This document shows positions 51,043 through 61,891 of a stretch of 64,000 nucleotides of DNA, piece after piece. Made by a program: the position numbers and the translations under genes. Position 1 is the first letter of the stretch, and each line of letters starts with the position of its first letter. The stretch lies in the NCBI GenBank assembly GCA_019188255.1, contig JAETXT010000011.1, positions 124,001-188,000 of the forward strand, in the 5' to 3' direction. The notes under the pieces are model-generated. The model had not been told where the DNA came from. It did not search any database and was given only the letters and a program-made list of their open reading frames with translations. Source of the stretch: Verticillium longisporum. Taxonomy: Eukaryota > Ascomycota > Sordariomycetes > Glomerellales > Plectosphaerellaceae.

Positions 51043-52958
51043 ATGTCTGCCCAACCAGCATCACCCACTGGCGCTGGCGACGAGAAGAATCACATCTCCC
51101 ACGTCGAGGCGTCCAATGATGATGGCGTTTTCGAGAAGGGCGGCCAGGAAGAGCTCGACCAGTTCGGCTCGCACAAGAAAACAGATCCCAGAGAGATTGC
51201 GCTTGTGAAGAAGCTCGACCGCTTCATGCTGGTGAGTATCCTTCTGTCTTTAGGAGGTTCTGTGACTGACAAATTCAGCCCATTCTTTGGCTCATGTACT
51301 TCTTCAACTTCGTAAGTCTGGTCTCTGGTAGTTTCGCGACCCAGTGTTTCGTGCCCGGCTGTTACAGCTGGGGCAACACTAATATTCCATGCCATGATGT
51401 GGAGTCATACTAACAGGCAATCCAGCTCGATCGCAATGCTATGATCAACGGACGACTGAATGATCTCGAAGATGATCTTGGTCTCGTCGGAACACAGTAC
51501 AATACCTGTGTCTCCATCTTGTTTGTGGGGTAAGTACCTTCGCATATCACTCGAATGACCGCAGGAACCATGACTAATTGATCAAGTTATCTGTGTGGTC
51601 AAATTCCCTCCAACATGATCCTCAACCGTGTGCGCCCATCTTGGTACATGTCCGGTAGGCACCCTTTTTGGAAGGAACAGTGAACGTCGATGACTAATGA
51701 TGCTAGGTTTCTGCATGGCGTGGTCCATCACCAGTCTTCTTACCTACAAGGCTCACAACTACGAGACCATGCTCGTCTGCCGCTTCCTCCTCGGCATCAC
51801 AGAGGCACCTGTATGTTTTCACAACGACGCATCCGTTGGCGCCCTGTCTAACTGTCGCAGTTCTACCCTGGCGCTCTCTACATGATCAGCATGTTCTACA
51901 CCCGCAAGGAAATCGCCACTCGCATGGCCATCTTCTACACCGGCAACATGCTGGCTAGTTCTTTCTCCGGACTCATCGCTGCCGCCATATTCAACCTTGA
52001 CGGCAAGCAGGGCCTCGCCGGCTGGCAATGGTAGGTTCAAAGAAAGCGAACGCGGGAAACCACAAACCAGGAGACCAATGGCTAATGTTGCCGCGAACAG
52101 GGTATTCATCATCCAGGGCGCTCTGTCGATCCTCGTCGCCATCCTTGCATTCTTCACTCTGCCCGACAGCCCTCTCAAGACTCGTTGGTTGAACCAGGAG
52201 GAGCGCGAGCTCGCCCATGCCCGCATCTACACCGACCAGACCGGTCGTCGCGAGGCCACCAGCGTGTGGACTGGTCTCCGCGAGGCCGCCTCGGACTGGC
52301 GCGTCTGGGTCTTCTGTCTCATGGACAACTTGCATCTATCGGCCAATGGTTTCAAGGTGCGTCAACCAAGTTTCTGTCGGGGTCTGAAAAACAACGCTAA
52401 CATGCATCGCCGCAGAACTTCCTCCCTACCGTCATTGAGACCCTGGGCTACAGCAAGACCGTCACCCTGGCCCTGACGTGCCCCCCCTACCTCCTTGCAG
52501 GCGGCATGAGCGTCGCCGTGTCCTGGTCGTCCGGCCGTTACAACGAACGCACGTGGCACACCACCATCAGCAAGCTACTCGCCATCCTTGGCTTCGCCCT
52601 CTCTGTCGCCACCCTCAACGTCCCCGCACGCATGGTGGGCATCTTTATCTTCTGTGGCTTCACTTACGGGGTAAATAATCTGATTTTAGCGTGGACGGCC
52701 AGTGTTGTTGGCCAGACGGATGAGAAGAAGGCCGTGGCGATCGCCATGTGCAACACTATGGGTAACCTGGCCAGCGTGTACACTCCTTACCTCTGGCCGA
52801 GCAAGGACGAGCCCCGCTACCTGACGGCCATGCTGGCAAGCATTGGCTTCTCTTTTGGAGTTATTATCTGCGCGTGGGTTATGCGGTTATCACTCCAGCA
52901 CCAAAACAAGAAGCTGAGGGAGCGGGACCCGGGCGCGATCAACTTGTACGTGTACTGA
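51043..52958 (+). CDS. MFS transporter, anion:cation symporter (Dal5/TNA1-like) family
   Basis: Eight exons (51043-51231, 51279-51312, 51417-51529, 51587-51654, 51707-51810, 51861-52031, 52101-52356, 52415-52958) give exactly 493 codons including stop. A 60-residue acidic cytosolic N-terminus precedes about 12 hydrophobic helices. Family landmarks are PILWLMYFFNF, LDRNAMINGRL, YLCGQIPSNMILNRVRPS, GITEAPFYPGALYMISMFYTR, then after the central loop PDSPLKTRWLNQEER and, late in the protein, KKAVAIAMCNTMGNLASVYTPYLW. This subfamily moves organic anions such as allantoate, nicotinate, pantothenate or sugar acids, and bacterial galactonate transporter DgoT belongs to the same broad ACS group. Its placement beside DAK and the sugar-acid genes makes a sugar acid a plausible cargo, by inference. 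Confidence 0.88.
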
Positions 52959-55900
52959 GGAGTTGATAGCTCTTTACGATGCAGTTGATCTACTCTATGA
53001 GCCAGCGGAGCGCTCAAGGCAAGGAATGGGTCGATGAAGAGGGATGTAATAGCAGCTTCTGGCCATCTTGCTGTGCTTTCATCCACGGTATGGAGAAGCG
53101 AGGGGCACGTTTACATTCAAATGACATAATTTCACCAAGATGAAAATGCATGACCATCCATAATGATTTTTCTTATGCAGAAACCTCTCATGGCTGGAAA
53201 GTCATCAGTTTTACCGGATCTCGCCGGGCAGGCCGCTCCGGAATCCCGGTTGGAGGTCATACCTTGGCTTGGTATTCGCCGTGTGGGGCCGGCCTGATGC
53301 CGTTCAGCCACCCGTTGTTTTCAGCCACGGCACAGGTGGACTAAACGTAACACTGTAAGGTACCTAGGCACGAGGTAGGTAGGCACGAGGCCTCTGGGAA
53401 GTGTCGCCTTCTGTGAACCCATATTGACCACCTCAACTTGGAGTAGGCGACCGATCCCGATGAGCACGCCGCTTACTTCTTCAACACGACCCAGGTGCTA
53501 GTCCAGCATCTTAAATACTTCACCCTCTAGATTCCCTCTCAAATTAGTTTCTTCCTGTGTTGCTGAACACCACGTTCCTATGCTGACATTCTGCTTAGGC
53601 TAGACTAGACTGCGTCGGCTGACATCGTGATTGGGATCAAGACCATGGACGAAAGTGGCCTAGCACCGTGCCATAACTTCAGCCAGCTTCTGGTAACTCG
53701 GATATGGTCGATACAATTTCCCTTCTTGCGGATGACAACCAAATCAAGTTGAATACGCCTTAGATTCCGTCTAGTATGTCGTAGCCATAGGCTCCTCGGT
53801 AGCGATTAACTCGAGCCTGTTGACCTAAGGTGCCTCGTCAAATTGACCACGAATACACGACATTCCTCCTGTCCTTGGGGAGGGATGCATGGTCCTCAAT
53901 CGTAAAACAACAGCCGCTGTGCATGGCCTGATCTCCTACTCGGCCTGCTCCGCGCTTGTGCTGGTAGCCTCGTTGGTCGAATCGCCCCGAACCCGTACCC
54001 AAGGGAAACCGAGAGGCGGATCATCGGGGTACCGAAGAGCGGGGCAGGGAGTCGAGAGAGAAACTCGCTATTAATGAAAGGTGTTATCGCGAATGGGGCA
54101 AAAGCCTATTGAAGCTTCTCGAACGGGGCTTCGCGCAAGCATTGCGGAAGTTCCTCCGCACGAGAGCGGCCAATTGTCTTGCTGATATTGTCGTATATTC
54201 TCTTTTATGTCGGGTTGAGCTGATCGATCGTGTTGACTGATGGTTATTACTGTACGATGGTGAGCGGGCCGGAGGTTAACGTACGGCTAGGACCAAGCGC
54301 TCTGCCGCTCTGTATGATGGTAGCCCGGAACAGTCTATAGTTCTTCCCGTCGAAGCCGATAAGATGATAGCCGACGCTGGAGCTGCCCGCTGACTATTGC
54401 GTAATGGTCAATTCAGCTTATAGTTGATAGACCCAGCGAATATGGGTAAATCATAGCCATGCGAGACGTCCAATGGCCGGACGATGCCCAGGGTCAAGTT
54501 GTATGTCAAGGGTGTCATTGTGCACGCCGTTGTAGATACTACCTCGCACCTTGGCCTATGGTCGGTCCTCTAGCAAATCATGCGTAACCTACGTAGCTAT
54601 CGCTCCGCTTTTTTGCATCGCGAGCATTGCTCCAGGCGGCAACCAAAAACTCGGGATGCCTCAGTCGCAGGTTTCCAACTGGTGGCTGCGCAAATGGAAA
54701 GCAAAGGAGGGCATCTTCGCAGAGCCCAGGAGATGTATTCAATTCAGAACGGTTGCGATAAGCGCGTTGCCGTATTGGATTTTCGGGCAGTAATTTCGAA
54801 GGAGGTCATGATAGACAGCAGTAAACCAAGTCGCGACAACGGCCAGGCGGACTGAGAACTCTGCCAGAGACATCTTGTATCGCACTTGGGAAACGAATCA
54901 TGCACGAAGAAGTCGACCACATAATGTGAAGGCCTCAATTATAGTTCGCTCTATATGCTCGTGGCTGAACGAGGATCGGCTTAAATACCGGCCTCGCATC
55001 CGGCACTGTATCTCGTTGCGGTTTGGCTGAGGAACGCCGCAAGTCCCGGACTTATAGATACCGTGCTCGGTGTCGTCAAGTTTACTCTGGGTCAGTGATG
55101 CCTGCGGTGGAGACATGATCAACGTCTAATGGACTATACGTCGGTTCAATATGTCGTCTCAGGAATTGTCTCTAAAAACGACGCGGGCGGCTTGCTGCTA
55201 ACGCTGGCATCTTCAGCCCCGAGCATAGACAGAAAAGGTACTACGAAGCTCACGCTACTACGCGGGATACGGGATCGTCTCACCGTCGGCCTTGCTTGAC
55301 CCCCGACTTTGCTGGCCCTGCCTAACCGGCGCGGCACTCTCGATAGGCTGTTTGTTCATGCCTTGTCCCATTGGACTGGACCAGGTCCGGGAGTTACGGA
55401 TGCCTGCGCGATCTTGAGAGCCGAACTTATGCGTCGCCAGCCCCTTTCTCTCATCCATGACCTCGACCAAAGTGGAGCGAGTACGCAAGACATCATGTCC
55501 GCCGACGTCAGCAACGCGCCCAGCCTGGGCCACACGAGGAAGCCGACTTGCGTGCTACAGCAAGATATGGATCCAAAGCCTGTGGGCTCGCCGTCACTCG
55601 AGAAAACACATCCGAGACCAGGTATACTTAGCAGCCGCGCTCCAGGGACACGCCTGGAGGTTGAACGAGGTGTACGTAACTCCATCAATAGTTTCCTAGA
55701 TAAGTAGTCAAGGTAAGGGACTGTACGCAACAGCGTTGCGCAATCCTAGCTTCTTCCGCTTGATGCGATGTTGAGTGCAGCCAAGACGAGCTGACTTACA
55801 TAGAAATACCTTCTTAATGAGTGTTTTTGGGGCTCACGGCAGAATAGAGCTGTTGTAACGGGAGTGTGACATGACGCAACCACTCCAATCAAAGCTCGCG

Positions 55901-57974
55901 GCCCCAATACCAAGGCCTCAAGTAAATTCAATCTTCGTACTACATGTACTCATGCCATTAAGCTCGAGGACGAGAGCGGACTTGTGTCTAATTTTCAGGG
56001 GTTTGGCCCAAGGCGGCTAGGTCCCTTTCACGACGCCGATACAAGCCGGATTAATTGAGGCCGATTTGCGGTTTCATCAAGAGTGGTCGAGTAATATGAC
56101 ACTAGCTGCGGTTAGGTAAGCAACGAGTTTCCATCGTCATTTTGGTCAGTGTCGCGCTGTAAACTCTCCTCCTACCGCGCCGCGCAGCAGCCTCCAGAAG
56201 TCAATCAAACTTCGGGATGAGATCTCCGACACTCGATTCCACGTTGCTCAGCGTAATGCGATCACAAGTTCACGCTCGCATTCTAAGACCTGCCCATTCG
56301 GAGGCGCATTGCCATACCGCTCTACCAAACGAGGTCTTTCTCTAAAGCGAAGGCGCAGTTTGTAACTATCAACGACAAAGGGATTCCATCGTCGTCCGAA
56401 ACCGAGATCCGAATTGGCGAGCCGCACCAAGCTTTCATCTATATCGAACCGAAGCTCGGAGACACCATCAAGTCCACGGTCATGCAGCAGTCTAACAGGA
56501 AATACACAGGATCTGAAGAAGCTTCCTATGGTGTTTCATCACAAATCACGCCAGTTTTCCCACAGTTTGTTCCACCTTTCGTGTCACTAGATTCCACTCA
56601 ACCCGATCCCTGATACATGGTAGGTACCGTGCCCTATCCCCGAGTTGAGATTGCTCAGGACCTCCCACGCCAGACTACGGGTGATACGAGTCCAGCTACG
56701 CTCTGGACATCCTTCAACTGGCATGCTCTGACGCTCGACGGCTCTCCTGAGGGTAAGTGGATCCCTGCTTTCGGGCCAATTACTTACACTGCTTCAATAT
56801 CTAATCCTTCTTCAGAGGAATTCGAGAAGTTATCGAGGGAGTCAGGAGAGGACTGGAAAGAACTATTGGAAATGCTGAGTCGAACATGAAAACTCGCTGT
56901 GGTTCCAAGTGTTGTTTCCAAGTGTTGCGAGTATTTAGCGAGATTCTTGCTTGAAAACGGGAAGGCTTAATGCATGATTGGAGGCCCAGCAGTGTTCCGG
57001 ATTTCTCAGCCGATAAATAGCTGAACGCAAGGCCGAGGGCGAAGTAGATGTTATGATACCTACCTAGATTCAGGTTTCTTTGTTTCTGGTTGTTTTTACT
57101 TCTTTTCTATTTCCTTTTTTCGTTTTTCTTTTCGGCATGATATGATGGTTAGCCCCGCCATTCTACTCTCGCCTACCGACTCCATTGCCTCACAATACTT
57201 TCCCTCGGCGCAGACCATGAGACGCACGTTTAGCTCTCGTGCCAGGCTTCGCCGGCAATAGGCGCTTTTGTAAGAGCGGCTGGATGACTGGTGGAGACGC
57301 AGATCGGTGGTAAACAGCGCTCCATTGCTGCGCCACGGTTGGCGGCTTCAAACGTAGATGCAGTCACTCCTATTCGACAAGTCCCGCCTCAGGACCGCGC
57401 CCTGGAGGAGGCCAGTGACCACAGGCCCTACCAACGTACCTAGACAGCTGAAACATGAATGAGAACACGCGAAGCCAAACCGCGGCTACCGACGACATGG
57501 TATAGAGAGGTCGACCGCGGTTGGTGTGCAGGGTCTCCTGAATTTTCGCTAGTGCAAGCGGAGATGCGGCACCCTGTTGGAGGTACAGCGTGAAGGACCG
57601 TGTTGACCAATTACATGGCATCTTATTCTGATTGAGATCTGAGCTTATAATATCTTTCGTCTGGTCTGAAAGTCGCGCTCATTGAAGTCGGAGAATCCAC
57701 GAGGCTTGCGACAAAGCTGCAACCGTTGCAAAACGTGAGGGCCTCATCCGTAGGCGACCGTTTCCAGCATGAGACAAATCACACAACTTAGCTGCCAGAG
57801 GTCCTAGTGATGCTCCCTGATGCCATGACGAAGTGAGTAGCTGAGGTTTTATTCAGCGCCGGCCGTGTGAGGTGAACAACTGCCCGCAGGCCCTTCTTTC
57901 TCAGCGGCTAAGTGGAAATGAAAGCAGATATTAAAGGTTATCAAAGAATTGTCTTTCTAGCTGACTGATAGTAA
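52959..57974. other. Gene-poor 5-kb region
   Basis: No gene model survives inspection across about 5 kb. TACCTAGGCACGAGG-type words occur near 53360-53390. Short open stretches of protein-like composition occur on the minus strand near 56515-56248 and on the plus strand at 56617-56889, the latter with a possible GTAAGT...TTCAG intron, but none extends or shows a known domain. Base composition is close to neutral, so this is not an AT-rich RIP block. It looks like old, decayed sequence. Confidence 0.45.
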
Positions 57975-58541
57975 ATGGTATGCCCTCCAGGTCCCATCAT
58001 CCAATCCAATTTCCAAACTGCAATCTTCCTTGTCAGAACACTGACAGTCTTCTTTTTCGGCATACTTTCCGTCATCGTGTCCTTCTCCAGGGGCAACCGT
58101 GTCCTTCGCTTCCTCAGCGCTAATCAGATCATAAGTCTGTACCAGGTTCACGTTACACGTGTTACTCCGACTCAGCCTATCCTGCTTCAGTCTGCTGCCG
58201 ATTCACTACTCAAAAATTGCCACTACGGCGAGAAAGACGTGTTTAAGTTGGCAGGCATCCTTGCCGAAAGAATCATTCTCAGTCATTCTGTTCAGAATGG
58301 AAATAAAAGGACTGCGTTACTAGCTGCAGACATGTTTCTGAAGATCAACGGATATAGGCTGTAGAAGAAGCAATTCGGTAATGACGAAGTCAATGAGGGA
58401 CTGAAGACCGCCTATGTATTTGTCGTATTGAATCAGTGGTCCGCCGGCGAATTGGCGGAGTACTATAGAAGTGTCGCGAAGCCTGTCTCTTCCATTACGA
58501 GCGAGATTCAACAGTACATCAATGGGTCCAAGCAACTCTGA
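57975..58541 (+). pseudogene. Doc/Fic-family protein, interrupted by an in-frame stop
   Basis: The region resembles the death-on-curing (Doc) branch of the Fic family, whose bacterial members act as toxins; fungal members are of unknown role. The domain begins near RFLSANQIISLY (about 58107), and the signature loop HSVQNGNKR lies near 58291-58317, with Asn where Fic/Doc proteins usually have an acidic residue. A TAG at 58362-58364 ends the frame just after FLKINGY, although the same frame stays open and conserved-looking to a TGA at 58539-58541 (for example NQWSAGELAEYY). A single C-to-T change from CAG would create this stop. Part upstream of 58095 may not belong to the gene. I read it as a recently broken copy. 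Confidence 0.65.
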
Positions 58542-59819
58542 GAGAGAGGATATACTGGGACATTGCGTGCATGGAGGAAAAGGGACAGAAGGAGATGCGG
58601 TCGATCAGGGATTGTCTGCCCGCGCTCATAGCACGTGAACAACATCGAGGCATGAGAGAGCAAGGAGAACGTGAAAGCCGGTTTTCTAGGGACTTAGGCG
58701 TGTGAGAGACCATACTAGCGAACGGAAGACGGGGCAAGATCTAGTTTTTTAGCATATGGCCAGCCTTGTCATTTCAATGTGAACCTCGTCTGAATATCCA
58801 TGATAGATCTGATCCTCTTCCACTGCCGTGATAGTAGCGTGGCTGAGTACTAGCTGTTCTCCAGTCCGGCTAAGCGGACTACTTCAAGTGCTGCAGCCAA
58901 ACCAGCAGTCAAATAGTGCTCAATGTAGACACTGCTGATTTCTACGGTCTCTACAAGTTTGCCGCTTCGGAGGTGGTCCCTGAATATGTTCGCATTTACT
59001 TAGAACGCAGTGGGCATATAGCAAGTCTACCAAAGAATGGTCTAAGTGTTAGACTCCGGTACTGATCTAAACTACCCTCTGCCCCCAACCTGGCGCCTAC
59101 GTAGACCTCTTCACACATAATACCCCGTCAACGGTCCTATTTAAGACTCTCCGCCACCCCAGCTAGCTTCCTTTGAAAAAGGTCATGTTCACCCTTGAGT
59201 AAGTAAAAAGCCCTGGCCTTGGGTCGGCTCATCGGGTTAGATTGATCAACATCCTTTGGGTGCTTGATCCTACGCTATAGGTTCTAGGAATAGAAGGTAT
59301 TAACTAGGCGAAAGCCCTACTCGCAAACCTCTGGCAAGTCGTTTTCTGTCATATCGGTTCCGGTAGCTTAGGGAGCGAACGAGTACTTGATGCCAGAGCG
59401 TGAGAATGAGCAGAATAAATAGCTCTTCCGCAGTTGATATCCGCAGTCCATCGTTAGGTATAGGGTACGAAGACATCTGTGTTGTGGCCCTCCGCAGCTA
59501 GCTCCGCAGCCCTTATATCCATTCTCCCATGATCTCAAGGCCCCAAAGCTAGCCCATTCCCATGGATTCACAGGTGCCTCCTATCACGGTAGGTATGGTA
59601 TTGGTGGAGGCGCGAAGCAGTGACAGGACTGTTCGACGCAACTTTAGTAAGCGAGACTTTACACCACGCTCAAAAGTCGTGCGGCTATCACTGAGAGTTG
59701 GACGAGCCCTCTCCATCAATCGTTTCGGCAACCGAAGGATAGAGTGTCGGCAGCCTCGGTATTAGCCCCCGTGCTCGCATCGGACTACTCCTCTAATACT
59801 ATCAGGCGACCCTATAGAG
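58542..59819. other. Intergenic region
   Basis: About 1.3 kb without a supported gene. A short plus-strand frame at 59562-59765 has coding-like composition but no recognisable domain. Confidence 0.4.
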
Positions 59820-60031
59820 CCATACTAGAGAAGTAAGATCTAAAACTATAATATAACTATTAATAGGTAATAGTTATACTACTATAACTTTATTTTTAGG
59901 CAACTTTATTATACTTCTATTATTAAATATGAGAATCGGATACTTATATTATAGGGTTACGCTATATACTTATATTACCTATAATATTACCCCTCTATTA
60001 TTAAAAACTATATAAAAAGTAATTTTATATA
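59820..60031. repeat. AT-rich, TpA-rich block left of the DNA transposon
   Basis: Dominated by TATAATA and TTAATAG words with very few CpA or TpG steps, the pattern expected of sequence heavily mutated by RIP. It ends exactly at the TA target of the pogo-like element and resumes on its other side at 61892. Confidence 0.75.
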
Positions 60032-60079
60032 ACGTGCATGATAAGCAAGTGGGCCAAACAAGCAAGTGGGCCACCTGAC
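60032..60079 (+). repeat. Left terminal inverted repeat with internal duplicate
   Basis: 48 bp. Inside it AAGCAAGTGGGCCA occurs twice (60043-60056 and 60060-60073), 17 bp apart, a probable double transposase-binding site. Confidence 0.9.
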
Positions 60080-60130
60080 GACGAAAACGCGACCTTCTTA
60101 CGTTAACCATTAATTCCTCCACCAACAACG

Positions 60131-61784
60131 ATGTCTCCGCCCTCACAAGAACGTCAATTACAGCTTGCTCTTCAGGCTATTCAAAATGACCCAGATCTCA
60201 GTATACGCGCTGCGACAAATATCTTTGGTGTTCCCCGAATGACCTTGACGCGTCGACTACGCGGTATTACTTCGCAACGCGACAGGATCCCCCTCAATCG
60301 AAATTTGACGGAGCTCGAGGAGTTAACGATTGTTCAATACATACTTGAGCTAAATTCCCGAGCATTTCCTCCCCGGCTTTGTGAGGTTGAAGATATGGCT
60401 AATCGACTGCTAGCCGACCGCGACGCGCCGAGTGTCGGGAAGCGCTGGGCCTCAAACTTCGTCAGGCGACAACCAGAGCTTAAGACGCGTTTCTTTCGCA
60501 GATATGACTATCAGAGAGCCCAATGCGAAGATCCCGAGGCAATTCGCGATTGGTTCGCGCTCGTAAAGAACACAATCGCCAAATACGGTATCGCGGAGCC
60601 TGATATCTATAACTTCGATGAGACTGGGTTTATGATGGGCGTTATCGGGTCCGGAATGGTCGTTACGAACGCCGAAAGACGTTCTAATACGAAAATGGTC
60701 CAACCAGGAGGTCGGGAATGGGTGACAGTGATCCAAGGCGTTGGCGCAGACGGGTGGTGTGTCCCGCCGTTCATCATTATGGCGGGCAAAAATCACCTCT
60801 CAAGCTGGTACGAAGACAGCCCTCTACCTCACGACTGGGTAATCGCTACGACAGACAAAGGCTGGACAACAAATGAGAAAGGTCTAGAATGGATTCAGCA
60901 TTTTGACAAGCATACCAAGCCCCGTCGGTCGGCCGGATATCGCCTCCTTATCCTAGATGGGCACCAAAGTCACCATTCCGTTGAGTTCGAGCTCTACTGC
61001 AAGGAAAACAACATCATTACGCTATGCATGCCTCCCCATTCATCTCACCTACTTCAACCTCTTGATGTTGGCTGTTTTGGCCCGCTAAAGCAGGCCTACG
61101 GTCGGCAAATTGAGAAGAAGATGAGGGCAGGTACAAGCCACATCACGAAGGAGGACTTCTTTCCCGCGTTTTTCGCAGCTTTAAAAGAAGCTATGACGGA
61201 AAGGAATATCAAGGGGGTTCAGAGGTGCTGGGCTTGTCCCAATGAGCCCCGAAATTGTGGTTTCAAAGCTGGATGTGAAGCTACGGACACCGACGCCCGT
61301 CGAGGGGGTCCCCGATACATCAGAACCTTGGGTCTCCCAAACGCCTCACAACCCGATTGAAGCTAGCTGTCAGTCAGAGTTTATTAAAGGTCGAATCGCC
61401 CGACACCAAGGAAGCTCTCCGACGTCGATTCTTAACGCTATAGACCACTTTACCAAGGGGACGCGTGGAATCATGCATCAACTCGCCCTATTGAAGTCGG
61501 AGAACCAGATCCTTCGAGACGAGAACGCGACACTCAGCAAGCGTCGGAGAGCTAAGAAAACACGTCTCAGGCAAGGAGGGAGTCTAACTCTAGGTGAGGG
61601 ACAGGAGATACAAACCAATATCGAGGTTCAGGTCCAGATAAATGAGGAAACGCGTCAGAGAAGCAGTCGCCAACCAAGGGACGGGACGAAGAAACGGCGC
61701 TGCGGTGTCTGCGGCGAGCCTGGACATAATGCGCGAACTTGTCAGCTGGAGACGAGGGCTTCTGAAGAAGAGGATTTCAAGTAG
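60131..61784 (+). CDS. DDE transposase (CENP-B/pogo type), one-base frameshift
   Basis: The first frame starts at MSPPSQERQLQ and carries an N-terminal psq/CENP-B-like helix-turn-helix (IRAATNIFGVPRMTLTRRLRG), a second HTH region, then the DDE catalytic core: FDETGF (first Asp, near residue 163), LLILDGHQSHHS (second Asp) and HLLQPLDVGCFGPLK (third Asp). At the G5 run 61213-61217 the frame changes; one G fewer would continue into GFRGAGLVPMSPE and then 61242-61784. That part ends in a basic linker and a CCHC zinc knuckle, CGVCGEPGHNARTC. The corrected protein would be about 550 residues, normal for Fot1/pogo. All three acidic residues are present; the frameshift may be real or a consensus error. 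Confidence 0.88.
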
Positions 61785-61843
61785 TTTCAATTGATTTAAG
61801 GCGTTAGGGTTCACCGGGATGCTGCTGTCGTCGCATGGTCGTG

Positions 61844-61891
61844 GTCAGGTGGCCCACTTGCTTGTTTGGCCCACTTGCTTATCATGCACGT
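61844..61891 (-). repeat. Right terminal inverted repeat
   Basis: Perfect reverse complement of 60032-60079, including the duplicated 14-bp core; followed by TA at 61892-61893. Confidence 0.92.

Larger units (their letters stand above)
60032..61891 (+). mobile_element. pogo/Fot1-like DNA transposon, 1,860 bp
   Basis: Bounded by 48-bp inverted repeats (60032-60079 and 61844-61891) that match perfectly and begin ACGTGCATGATAAGC, flanked on both sides by TA, the target duplication of the Tc1/mariner/pogo superfamily. It contains one DDE transposase gene. Its base composition is ordinary, in sharp contrast to the TpA-rich DNA on both sides, so it entered after that DNA was mutated or escaped RIP. 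Confidence 0.93.

Noticed and set aside
56248..56515. Stop-free minus-strand stretch with plausible composition
   Set aside because: About 90 codons, no start or splice signals in register, and no domain I recognise. A tRNA-like reading of the same DNA (GGTAGAGCGG word) also fails to fold into a cloverleaf.
59562..59765. Short plus-strand frame with coding-like composition
   Set aside because: 67 codons, no motif and no neighbouring exon; treated as unresolved intergenic sequence.
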